A stretch of DNA of 64,000 nucleotides, from contig NZ_JAJEJP010000001.1 of NCBI RefSeq assembly GCF_021390495.1, positions 1,488,001 to 1,552,000 on the forward strand, given 5' to 3'. Each line of letters starts with the position of its first letter. Positions within the stretch are counted from its first letter, which is position 1. This document shows, piece after piece, positions 56,504-64,000 of this stretch. The notes under the pieces are model-generated. The model did not search any database. It was not told where the DNA came from and saw only the letters and a program-made list of their open reading frames with translations. Position numbers and translations under genes: made by a program. The stretch is from Paraburkholderia sp. ZP32-5. Its GTDB lineage: Bacteria; Pseudomonadota; Gammaproteobacteria; Burkholderiales; Burkholderiaceae.

Positions 56504-57901
56504 ATGACGCAATCCAATCAATCGTTGTTCGCCGCGGATGCTTACCTGCCCGATGGCTGGCGCCGTAACGTGCTGCTCGAATGGGACGCCAGCGGCACGC
56601 TGAGCGCGGTTACGCCCGATCATGCCGGTGTCCCCGCCGGCGTGCCGCAAGCGGCGGGGCCGCTGATGCCCGGCATGCCCAATCTTCATTCGCATGCGTT
56701 CCAGCGCGCGATGGCGGGCCTCACCGAGTATCGCGCCGCATCCGCCAACGGCGCGACGGATAACTTCTGGTCGTGGCGCGACCTGATGTATCGCTTCGCC
56801 GCGCGCATCACGCCCGAAGGGCTGGCGAGTGTCGCGCAGTGGCTCTACATCGAGATGCTGAAGGCGGGCTATACGTCGGTGTGCGAGTTCCACTACGTGC
56901 ATCATGCGCAGGACGGCAACCGCTACACGAATCAGGCCGAGCTCGCGCAACGCGTCGTCGATGCGGCGTCGGCCGCCGGCATCGGTATCACGATGCTGCC
57001 GGTGCTGTATCAGTACAGCGGCTTCGGCGAGCAGGCACCGCGCGACGATCAGCGCCGCTTCATCAATACGCCGGACAGTCTGCTCGATCTGCTCGGCACT
57101 TTGCGCGCCGCGCGGCCTGAACATGCGGCGCTGCGCTACGGCGTCGCGCCGCATTCGCTGCGCGCGGTGTCGCAGGCGTCGCTGCGCGCGTTGCTCGATG
57201 GCATCGCTGCGGATGCGCCGGTGCATATCCATGTCGCCGAACAGACCGCCGAGGTCGACGCATGCGTTCAAACCGAAGGCGCGCGTCCGGTGCAATGGCT
57301 GCTCGATCGTTTCGATGTGGACGGCCGCTGGTGTCTGGTGCACGCGACCCATGTCGATGCGAACGAAACGCTCGCGCTGGCAAAGAGCGGCGCGGTGGCT
57401 GGCCTGTGCCTGACCACCGAGGCCAATCTCGGCGACGGCATTTTTCCGGCGCACGACTATCTCGCTGCGAACGGCCGCATCGGCGTCGGCTCGGATAGCC
57501 ATATCGGCGTCGACTGGCGCGCGGAGCTGCGGTTGCTCGAATACGGCCAGCGTCTGACACGGCGGCAGCGCAACGTGCTCGCGTCGGCCGACGCGCCGTA
57601 TGTCGCGGACCGGCTGTTCGACGCGGCACTCGACGGCGGCGCGCGCGCCACCGGTCGCGCGGTCGGCGCATTGCGCGTCGGCCATCGCGCTGACTGGCTG
57701 GTGCTCGACGCCGCGCATTCGAGCATCGCCGAACATGCGCGCGAAGCGTGGTTGTCGGGCGTTGTATTCTGCGAGCACGGCGAGACGCCGATTCGCGACG
57801 TCTATGCAGGCGGTGTCAAGGTCGTCGACAATCGCAGGCATCGCGACGAAGAGGGCGCCTATGCACGCTATCGCGCGGCGCTCGCGGAACTGCTGAAATA
57901 G
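56504..57901 (+). CDS. hutF: Formimidoylglutamate deiminase
   Basis: 465 residues. Converts N-formimino-L-glutamate to N-formyl-L-glutamate and ammonia, the branch typical of Pseudomonas and Burkholderia. Amidohydrolase motifs: MPNLHSHAFQRAMAGLTEYR, FHYVHHAQDG, VHIHVAEQTAEVDAC, CLVHATHVDANE, and GVGSDSHIGVDWRAELRLLE. 24 bases after hutI. Confidence 0.97.
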   Translation: MTQSNQSLFAADAYLPDGWRRNVLLEWDASGTLSAVTPDHAGVPAGVPQAAGPLMPGMPNLHSHAFQRAMAGLTEYRAASANGATDNFWSWRDLMYRFAARITPEGLASVAQWLYIEMLKAGYTSVCEFHYVHHAQDGNRYTNQAELAQRVVDAASAAGIGITMLPVLYQYSGFGEQAPRDDQRRFINTPDSLLDLLGTLRAARPEHAALRYGVAPHSLRAVSQASLRALLDGIAADAPVHIHVAEQTAEVDACVQTEGARPVQWLLDRFDVDGRWCLVHATHVDANETLALAKSGAVAGLCLTTEANLGDGIFPAHDYLAANGRIGVGSDSHIGVDWRAELRLLEYGQRLTRRQRNVLASADAPYVADRLFDAALDGGARATGRAVGALRVGHRADWLVLDAAHSSIAEHAREAWLSGVVFCEHGETPIRDVYAGGVKVVDNRRHRDEEGAYARYRAALAELLK

Positions 57902-57946
57902 CGCGCTTGCCGAACCCATTCCCCGCTCCATGGATTCCGGACTGAC

Positions 57947-58759
57947 ATGACTGCTTCGACCACTTCCCCGGTTTTCTCGCTGCATCAGGGCAGCATCCCG
58001 CTGCTGATCTCGATTCCGCATCTGGGCACGCAGATCCCCGCCGACATCGCCGCGACGATGACACCCGTCGCGCAACGCACCGACGATTGCGACTGGCATC
58101 TCGATCGCCTGTACGCATTCGCGAAGCGCATGGGCGCGTCGATTCTGACGCCTTCCTACGCGCGCTACGTGGTCGACCTGAACCGCCCGCCCGATGGCGC
58201 GAACCTGTACCCGGGACAGGACACCACGGGCTTGCTGCCAGTCGATACGTTCGACAAGGAAGCGCTCTATCTCGACGGTCATCTACCGGACGACGCCGAA
58301 CTCGCGCGTCGTCGCGACGTGTACTGGAAGCCGTATCACGCCGCGCTCGCGGGCGAACTCGCGGTGTTGAAGGCAAAGCACGGCAAGGTGCTGCTGTGGG
58401 AAGCGCATTCGATCCGCTCGCGTGTACCGCGTTTCTTCGAAGGACGTCTGCCGGATTTCAACTTCGGCACGTCGAACGGCGCGAGCGCGGCGGCGGGCGT
58501 CGCCGATGAACTGGCCGCGATCGTCGAGCGGCATGGCGGCTATACGGCGGTCGCGAACGGCCGCTTCAAGGGCGGCTATATCACGCGCGAATACGGGCAG
58601 CCGGCGCAGGGCGTGCATGCGGTGCAGCTCGAACTGTCGCAGATCACGTATATGGAAGAACACATGCCCTACGCGTACGACGAAGCTCTCGCGGCGAAGA
58701 TCGAGCCGCTGCTCGAAGCGCTCGTGAGCGCCGCGCTCGCGCGTGTCGAAGCGGCCTGA
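57947..58759 (+). CDS. hutG: N-formylglutamate deformylase
   Basis: 270 residues. Last step: N-formyl-L-glutamate to L-glutamate and formate. Family markers: LLISIPHLGTQIPADIAATM, DDCDWHLDRLYAFAKRMGAS, RYVVDLNRPPDGANLYPGQD, LLWEAHSIRSRVPRFFEGRL and GGYITREYGQPAQGVHAVQL. Final gene of the operon, 45 bases after hutF. Confidence 0.97.
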   Translation: MTASTTSPVFSLHQGSIPLLISIPHLGTQIPADIAATMTPVAQRTDDCDWHLDRLYAFAKRMGASILTPSYARYVVDLNRPPDGANLYPGQDTTGLLPVDTFDKEALYLDGHLPDDAELARRRDVYWKPYHAALAGELAVLKAKHGKVLLWEAHSIRSRVPRFFEGRLPDFNFGTSNGASAAAGVADELAAIVERHGGYTAVANGRFKGGYITREYGQPAQGVHAVQLELSQITYMEEHMPYAYDEALAAKIEPLLEALVSAALARVEAA

Positions 58760-59135
58760 TAAACCGTCTCTGATGTATGCCTGCGGCTAACGTAGGCATC
58801 GGCATAGTGACAGTCATCTGCAAGTCACGATGAAAGCGACGCGATAAGAATCGCGTCGCCGGTCAATCCTGTTCCCTCTATTTCTTCACCTCACGCGAAT
58901 CGCGGCGGCGCGCTATGTGCACGCTTGCGTGCGAGCGCGCATGTCGACTTGCGCACAGTGCGCGTCACGAAACAGCCCGCACAGAACGTCAATCCGCACT
59001 TCACCCTGAGTGTCCCCTTAGCGGATCGCGAACGTGTAACAGCATGTGTCCGTGATTGCGTGCCGGCCGGTTCACGTGGCATCTATGTGACGTCAAAGGC
59101 GTGCGCAAACCGTGCCGCGCGAGCGGCGAAAAAAA
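58760..59135. other. Intergenic region after the hut operon
   Basis: About 375 bases. Holds the hairpin at 58836-58859 and ends at the minus-strand terminator near 59136. A 63-codon minus frame (58891-59082) is Arg/Ser/Thr-rich with no ribosome site and is not called. Confidence 0.5.
58836..58859 (+). terminator. Hairpin after hutG, candidate terminator
   Basis: Perfect 10-bp stem GCGACGCGAT / ATCGCGTCGC with loop AAGA, 76 bases after the hutG stop. No T tract follows, so termination may be inefficient or the hairpin may serve as a 3' end stabiliser. Confidence 0.5.
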
Positions 59136-59155
59136 AGCCCCGCGTGAGCGGGGCT
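59129..59155 (-). terminator. Rho-independent terminator of the small His-rich gene
   Basis: On the minus strand: AGCCCCGC (59155-59148), loop TCAC, GCGGGGCT (59143-59136), then eight T residues. It is 43 bases after the stop of the 44-residue gene. Confidence 0.9.
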
Positions 59156-59197
59156 CTTCGATGCGTGCCGCGCCTCGAGGACACGGCATCACCGCCA

Positions 59198-59332
59198 TTA
59201 ATGGCAGCGCGTTTCCCAGTGGTGGTGAACGCGCACTTTGTGGCATTCACGATGATGCGGATTAGCCTGGGCGGGAGCGATGGCGCTCAGAGTGACAACG
59301 GCTGCGGCAACGGCGAGAACGATTTTCTTCAT
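59198..59332 (-). CDS. Secreted 44-residue His-rich protein (HHHH-motif type)
   Basis: Read directly from the minus strand: ATG 59332 preceded by AAGGG with a seven-base spacer, TAA at 59198-59200. Residues 1-23 are a Sec signal peptide (MKKIVLAVAAAVV... ending in PAQA). The mature ~21 residues are NPHHRECHKVRVHHHWETRC plus a final His, with seven His and two Cys, suggesting metal binding or a disulfide. A clear terminator follows. It resembles short His-rich periplasmic proteins of Burkholderia; function unknown. Confidence 0.8.
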   Translation of the reverse strand: MKKIVLAVAAAVVTLSAIAPAQANPHHRECHKVRVHHHWETRCH

Positions 59333-59676
59333 TACAAAACCCTTAAGTCAATGTTGTGGAGCAATCAATGCAGCACGGCGCGTGCCGCATCGGCGTGTAA
59401 GCATGCCACATTGCGCGGTCAAAAACAGGTGCGACACGTGCATCCGTGTGTCGATGCAACACGAAAAACGCTGTAAAAGCCCTGTAAACAGGCTAAGGCG
59501 GAAGATCGACGAATTTCGGCGCGCCATTGCGCGTCGCTTTGACATCGACGCAACAGCCGCCCGCGAATCGCGCGCACGGGATTGCATGCGATGCGCCGAA
59601 GCGGCTACCCTTTCAAAACGATGACGTGAGCGAGGCCGTCATCGGTTCATCGGGCAACAGGAAGGAAGACCCTGCG
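59333..59676. other. Intergenic promoter region
   Basis: 344 bases between the divergent His-rich gene and the HTH hypothetical. No further gene or clear repeat seen. Confidence 0.4.
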
Positions 59677-60339
59677 ATGGAAGATTCCGAGGAATTGCTG
59701 CTGCCAGTGTGGCGAGCGAATCTGGTGCTGCTGACCGGCGAGATCGGTGCCGCGAACCGGCTCGCGCGCATGATGACCTTCTCCGCGAGTTATCTGAAGC
59801 TGATGCTCGCGGGCCAGCGCGAATTCAGCGAGGAATTCGTGCGCGGCGTCGAAGCGGTCACCGGCTTGCCGGGCGGCTGGATGGACGTGCCCCATGCCGG
59901 ACACGAGATTCCCCCCAATGCGCGCGACGCGATCGACAACGAGCAGCCGCTCGCGCGCTTTCGCGGTACCGCGCATCCGGTGCGCAAGAAAACGGTGCTG
60001 CGGCCCGAACCGATCTTCGGTCAGCCGGCGCCCACGCGGCGCATCGAGGACGACACGGTCGATGTCGAGGCGAACCGGCGTCACGCGCATTTCCGCAAGG
60101 TGCGTGAGCTTGCGACGCAGGAAGTGCGACGCTTCGAACGCCACCTCGTTCATGCGCCGGTGGAGCTCACGACGATGCGCGCGAAAGTCGAGGACGTGAT
60201 CGCTGCCGCCGAACTCGACGAGCGCATCGTCGCGGACTTGGCCGGCCGGCTCGAACAGATCGACAAGCATCGGCACATGTTGCTCAGGCATGTGGAAAAG
60301 TTGCAGGAATTGTTAAGCCAGCTTGACAGCGGAGATTGA
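59677..60339 (+). CDS. Hypothetical protein with XRE-like HTH and coiled-coil tail
   Basis: 220 residues from ATG 59677 (GGAAGGAAG upstream), preferred over the longer 59527 frame. Residues ~20-65 (GAANRLARMMTFSASYLKLM, then FVRGVEAVTGLPGGWMDV) follow the helix pattern of Cro/CI-type DNA-binding domains ending in 'GLPxGWxD'. The middle is Pro/Arg-rich; the C-terminal ~90 residues are charged and helical, coiled-coil-like. No known full-length family. DNA binding is inference. Confidence 0.7.
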   Translation: MEDSEELLLPVWRANLVLLTGEIGAANRLARMMTFSASYLKLMLAGQREFSEEFVRGVEAVTGLPGGWMDVPHAGHEIPPNARDAIDNEQPLARFRGTAHPVRKKTVLRPEPIFGQPAPTRRIEDDTVDVEANRRHAHFRKVRELATQEVRRFERHLVHAPVELTTMRAKVEDVIAAAELDERIVADLAGRLEQIDKHRHMLLRHVEKLQELLSQLDSGD

Positions 60340-60912
60340 TGCCGAAGCGCGAGATGTAGCCGGAGCCGTCAGCGCGTTGCGGCGGCGCGCGTGAAATTCG
60401 GCTTCGAGCCGCCACGTGACGCCGTCCGCTTCGAGCGCGACGCCGGTCCAGCAGAACGAATCGGGCGTGATATCGGTGAAATTCCAGCGGATCGGCGTAC
60501 CGTCCGCATGCCGGCCGATCTGCACCAGATCGTCGCCGATGCGCCGGCCGGTCAGCTCGTCGCGCTGGCCGGTGCGCGGATTCCAATAAGTGACGCGCCA
60601 TAGCCGCGTTGTCGCGTCCCAGATGCGCAGCGTCGTGCCATACATCGCGTCGCTGCTATCGCGCTGCGGCCGCATGATCCATACGTCCTGTACCGCGCGG
60701 CCTTCGAGTACCCAGCCGAAATGAATCTCGCCGCGTCGCGGTGCGTCGCGAAGGTCGGCTCGGTAGTGCACGACGTCCATGTCCCAACTGCCGATCAGCC
60801 AGCCGTACAGGTCGTCCGCGGCGGCGATGTCGGCCGCGCGCGAGGGGGCGCTCAGCGCGGTTGGGAAGCCGTTCGTGAGGTCGCTCGTGGGACTGATGTC
60901 GGGTCTGTTCAT
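60313..60912 (-). CDS. Lipocalin-like/DUF1579-type hypothetical protein
   Basis: 199 residues from ATG 60912, with AAGGAG eight bases before; the longer frame to 61221 crosses the divergent AraC gene. It contains ADDLYGWLIGSWDMDVVHYR and WVLEGRAVQDVWIMRPQRDS, TLRIWDATTRLWRVTYWNPR and RWNFTDITPDSFCWTGVALE, the pattern of small beta-barrel DUF1579-like proteins. Convergent with and overlapping the HTH hypothetical by 27 bases at the 3' ends. Divergent from the AraC regulator. Confidence 0.8.
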   Translation of the reverse strand: MNRPDISPTSDLTNGFPTALSAPSRAADIAAADDLYGWLIGSWDMDVVHYRADLRDAPRRGEIHFGWVLEGRAVQDVWIMRPQRDSSDAMYGTTLRIWDATTRLWRVTYWNPRTGQRDELTGRRIGDDLVQIGRHADGTPIRWNFTDITPDSFCWTGVALEADGVTWRLEAEFHARRRNALTAPATSRASASISAVKLA

Positions 60913-61042
60913 GTTGTGTGCTCCTTGAGTCAGGTGGCGACGACGTGTCGATCCGTATTGGCGAAAGCGGTACGAAGCCGGCACAAACCGCCCGCTTCGC
61001 CGATGTGCTACAACCACGATACGGAGCTGACCGAGGTGCATC

Positions 61043-62017
61043 TTGGGAAAAATTGCCGTCACGTTGCAGCAGGCGTTGGCGCGGCGCGAGCGCGACGGCG
61101 CGCGCGGCGGCGTCGCTTCGCGCGTGCTTGCCGCAGGCAACGGCTGGAACGTCGCGGATCTGCTATGCACGTTCGGTCCGCGCGATCCGTCGTTCGAGGA
61201 GCGCCACGACGGCGTGTGCATCGCGATGGTCGTGGCCGGCTCGTTCGACTATCGCGCGGCGCCTGGACGCGAACTGCTGACGCCGGGCGCGCTGCTGCTC
61301 GGCAATACCGGCGAGTGCTTCGAATGCGGGCATCGTCACGGCCCGGGCGATCGTTGCATTGCATTTCGCTATGCGCCGGGCTACTTCGAACGGCTTGCCG
61401 CCGATGCTGGGCTCGCCGGTGGTCAACTGAATTTCCGGTGCGCGAGTGTGCCGGCGCTGCGCAAGCTGGCGCCGCTGATTGCGCGAGCTTGCGTGGCGAC
61501 GAGCGGTGCGAGCAGTGAGGGCAATGCGGGTGATGAAAGCGAACGCGCCGAAAGCGCTGAAAGCACGGAGAACGGAACGGGCGCACGGCAGAGCGCGTGG
61601 GGCGAACTCGCGGTCGAGCTTGCTACCGCGACGCTGCACGTGGCCGGCGCGTTGACCCACGCACCGGCGCCCGCGAGCGCGACAGCCCGCTCGCGCGTCG
61701 CGCAGATCGTGCGCCTGATCGACGACACGCCCGGCGCGCCGCATACGCTGACGAATCTCGCCGCGGCGGCGGGCGTCAGCGACTTCTATTTCCTGCGCAC
61801 ATTTCAGCAGGTCACCGGCGTGACACCGCATCAATATCTGCTGCGCGCGCGCCTGCGGGCCGCGGCACTGCGCTTGCGCGATGGTGACGAGAAGATCGTC
61901 GATATCGCGCTCGATTGCGGCTTCAACGATCTGTCGAATTTCAATCACGCGTTTCGCGCGGAGTTTGCCGCGAGTCCGCGCACGTGGCGCGCGCGGGGCG
62001 GGGCGCTTCGCTCATGA
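61043..62017 (+). CDS. AraC-family transcriptional regulator
   Basis: 324 residues from TTG 61043, four bases after GAGGTG. N-terminal cupin-like sensor with a possible metal/redox Cys cluster (GNTGECFECGHRHGPGDRC). An Ala/Glu/Ser-rich linker near 155-180. C-terminal double HTH: LTNLAAAAGVSDFYFLRTFQ, VTGVTPHQYLLRARLRAAAL, IVDIALDCGFNDLSNFNHAF. It probably controls the divergent lipocalin-like gene. Its stop overlaps the next gene's ATG. Confidence 0.9.
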   Translation: MGKIAVTLQQALARRERDGARGGVASRVLAAGNGWNVADLLCTFGPRDPSFEERHDGVCIAMVVAGSFDYRAAPGRELLTPGALLLGNTGECFECGHRHGPGDRCIAFRYAPGYFERLAADAGLAGGQLNFRCASVPALRKLAPLIARACVATSGASSEGNAGDESERAESAESTENGTGARQSAWGELAVELATATLHVAGALTHAPAPASATARSRVAQIVRLIDDTPGAPHTLTNLAAAAGVSDFYFLRTFQQVTGVTPHQYLLRARLRAAALRLRDGDEKIVDIALDCGFNDLSNFNHAFRAEFAASPRTWRARGGALRS

Positions 62018-64000
62018 CGCGCGCTTGTGCGTTTGCCGGCATCGATGCGGCCGTCGCGCGACGCATGCGCGTTGTCGCGCGGCTTACCTGGTTGCTTGCC
62101 GTACCGTTTGCGCCGCCGCGCGTGTCTTCGTTCGCCGTACCGCTTATCACGGCGCTCATCACATTACTGCCCGCGTGCATCGCCGCATTCCCGACCCTCG
62201 CGGCCGCCGACGAAATCTCCACCACCAGCGACGAACCCGCGCCGTCGACAATCGAGCGCGACGTCCATCTGTTCGAGATCCAGAAAGACGGCTCCATCGA
62301 GGAACACGACGACACCGTGCTGCGCGCCGATACCGCAAGCGGTGTCGACGATATCGCGCAGCGCTACGTGTGGTTCAACAAGGACATCGAGCAGGTGCAA
62401 CTGCTGGCCGCCGAGACGATCGACCCCGACGGCAGCGCGCACCCGGTCGGCCCGGAAGCGATTCGCGACGTGCAGGAGCCGCGTTCGGCCGGCGCGCCGA
62501 GTTTCGAGGACGGCGTGTTGCGCACGGTGATCTTTCCCGGCGTCGAGCGCGGTTCGCGCGTGCATCTCGCGTTTCGCAAGACTCGCGCGAGGCCGTTGCA
62601 GGCCGGCACGTTCGCGTATCTGGTCGAACCGTCGCGTGAGCCCGTCGAGCTGCAGCGGCTGATCTTCGATCTGCCCGCCGATGTGCCGCTGTACGCCGAT
62701 GCGCGTGGCTATGTCGCTTTGCCGCCGGTCACCGCGAACGGCCGCACCCGCTACGAGTTCGACTACCGGCACGGGCCGTACGCGCGTCTCGAAGCCGGCG
62801 CGGTCGGTTACGCGAACTGGGGCGACCGGCTGATGGTGTCGACGGTGCCGGACTTCGCGAGCTTCGCCGCGCGCTATCGCGGACCCGCGAGCAACGACGC
62901 GACGCGCGACGACGCTGCAATCGTCCACCTCGCGCGGAGCCTGACCGAAGGACTCACGGATCCGCGCGCGAAAGCCCGCGTGCTGTATGACTGGATGCGT
63001 CTGAACATCCGCTACGTCGCGCTGTTTCTCGGCGAGACGGCGGCGATTCCGCACAAGGCCGCCGATATCCTGCGCAACCGCTATGGCGACTGCAAGGATC
63101 ACGTCGCGCTATACGGTGCGCTGCTAGCCGCGGTGGGTATTCAAAGCGAAGCGGTGCTGCTCAATCTCGGGCCGTACTACAGCTTGCCGGCGGTGCCCGG
63201 TTACGGCACGAGCGCGATCAATCACGCGATCATCTGGATTCCGGAACTGTCGCAATTCGCGGATACGACCGCGGGCGGCACCGAATTCGGCTATCTGCCG
63301 GCGGGCGTGATGGACCGGCCGGTGCTGCTCGTCGATCAGGGCGTGCTCGCGCGTACGCCGGCCACGCAGACGCGCGAGCGCAGCGCGCGCGTGCAGATCG
63401 AGATCGACGACGCCGGCACTGCGCACTACGCGTACCGCGTCGAGGATACGGGCTATACCGCCGAGATCGAACGCAACACGTTCCGGCGCGCGACGCGGCA
63501 GCGCGCGCAGCAGATCGCCGCGAGCCGTCTGTTGCAGACCGGCCTGCATGGCAGCGCGCAATTGCAGACCGACGATGTCGCGATAACGAGCGGCCCGTTC
63601 GCAACGTCGATGCAGGGCAGCGTGCCGCATCTGCTGTGGCGCGACGGCACCACCGCGTTGCCTGCTCTGACGAGCCTGTCGGGCGGCATGGCTTCGCAGG
63701 TCGACACGTGGCTCGCCGAGCCGGTGAGAACGCAGCCGTGGGCATGCATCGGTGGCGAGTTCGACGAGACGCTGGAAATGACGCTGCCGCGTTTCGCGCG
63801 CATCACGGATCTGCCGGCGGACACCACGCTCGACGATCCGATGCTCGCGTTTTCGTCGCACTACGTGTTCGATCCGACCACGCGGACCTTGCAGGTGCGC
63901 CGACATCTGCGCGCCGCGTTCGGCCATCAGATGTGCACCGCCGACGAATTCGCGGCGCTGCGCGACGACCTCGTACGCATCGAGCGCGATCTCGATGCGC
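62014..64000 (+). CDS. DUF3857/transglutaminase-like protein, cut by the right edge
   Basis: At least 662 codons from ATG 62014, overlapping the AraC stop as ATGA, and open to the window end. A hydrophobic segment (~42-66, PLITALITLLPACIAAF...) is a signal or anchor. DUF3857 domain follows (VHLFEIQKDGSIEEHDDTVL, QRYVWFNKDIEQVQLLAAET). A transglutaminase-like domain has the catalytic Cys in ILRNRYGDCKDHVALYGALL and His in GTSAINHAIIWIPE. Envelope location is likely; substrate unknown. Confidence 0.9.
   Translation, partial: MTRACAFAGIDAAVARRMRVVARLTWLLAVPFAPPRVSSFAVPLITALITLLPACIAAFPTLAAADEISTTSDEPAPSTIERDVHLFEIQKDGSIEEHDDTVLRADTASGVDDIAQRYVWFNKDIEQVQLLAAETIDPDGSAHPVGPEAIRDVQEPRSAGAPSFEDGVLRTVIFPGVERGSRVHLAFRKTRARPLQAGTFAYLVEPSREPVELQRLIFDLPADVPLYADARGYVALPPVTANGRTRYEFDYRHGPYARLEAGAVGYANWGDRLMVSTVPDFASFAARYRGPASNDATRDDAAIVHLARSLTEGLTDPRAKARVLYDWMRLNIRYVALFLGETAAIPHKAADILRNRYGDCKDHVALYGALLAAVGIQSEAVLLNLGPYYSLPAVPGYGTSAINHAIIWIPELSQFADTTAGGTEFGYLPAGVMDRPVLLVDQGVLARTPATQTRERSARVQIEIDDAGTAHYAYRVEDTGYTAEIERNTFRRATRQRAQQIAASRLLQTGLHGSAQLQTDDVAITSGPFATSMQGSVPHLLWRDGTTALPALTSLSGGMASQVDTWLAEPVRTQPWACIGGEFDETLEMTLPRFARITDLPADTTLDDPMLAFSSHYVFDPTTRTLQVRRHLRAAFGHQMCTADEFAALRDDLVRIERDLDA

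Noticed and set aside
58891..59082. A 63-codon minus-strand frame after the hut operon
   Set aside because: Arg/Ser/Thr-rich, no ribosome site, and it lies downstream of a terminator on that strand.

Overview
The window reads as a chromosomal segment of a Burkholderia sensu lato / Paraburkholderia-like betaproteobacterium. The basis is high G+C with strongly GC-biased third codon positions, dense LysR/AraC regulators paired with exporters, a hut operon using the HutF/HutG branch, and a double-length UvrA. This assignment is inference from style and gene content; no rRNA, intact tRNA or origin is present.

Layout. 1-1.9 kb: right end of an integrated element, with a partial unknown gene, a complete tyrosine integrase, and a tRNA-Ser-like 3' end (attachment-site remnant) followed by a terminator. 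2.0-5.8 kb: a TonB-C-type lipoprotein, then two methyltransferases and a PhyH-type dioxygenase that all carry the same short 'YLxxNPDVA...HYxxFGxxEGR' module; this is the most unusual locus in the window. 5.9-18.3 kb: MCP, MFS exporter, a small-gene cluster, EamA exporter/LysR pair, asparaginase, CheV, DUF4142, TPR-glycosyltransferase-like protein, aldo/keto reductase. 18.4-26.0 kb: LysR genes and an acyl-CoA dehydrogenase / class III CoA-transferase / MHS transporter / Asp-Glu racemase-like cluster, probably for catabolism of an organic acid. 26.1-32.4 kb: a 1998-residue fused tandem UvrA with four ABC ATPase cores, preceded by a consensus LexA box. 32.4-36.0 kb: an A+T-richer 0.7 kb intergenic region with paired inverted repeats, then a GlxA-type AraC regulator, an orphan RmlC, a GNAT and a DUF1328 protein. 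36.0-50.2 kb: argO/argP, a LysR with an M20 amidohydrolase and MHS transporter, an MFS/PRC-barrel lipoprotein pair, an NCS2 purine permease, an apparently leaderless ArsR regulator with DUF899, and an epimerase/LysR pair.

50.3-58.8 kb: a complete histidine-utilisation operon hutH-C-U-D-I-F-G under HutC-type palindromic operators. Histidine is converted to urocanate (HutH), imidazolonepropionate (HutU), formiminoglutamate (HutI), formylglutamate (HutF), then glutamate and formate (HutG). 58.8-64 kb: a 44-residue His-rich secreted protein, an HTH-containing hypothetical, a lipocalin-like protein divergent from an AraC regulator, and a DUF3857/transglutaminase-like protein running off the right edge.

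Several short genes (9384-9521, 35719-35880, 59198-59332) were found by reading translation starts directly.
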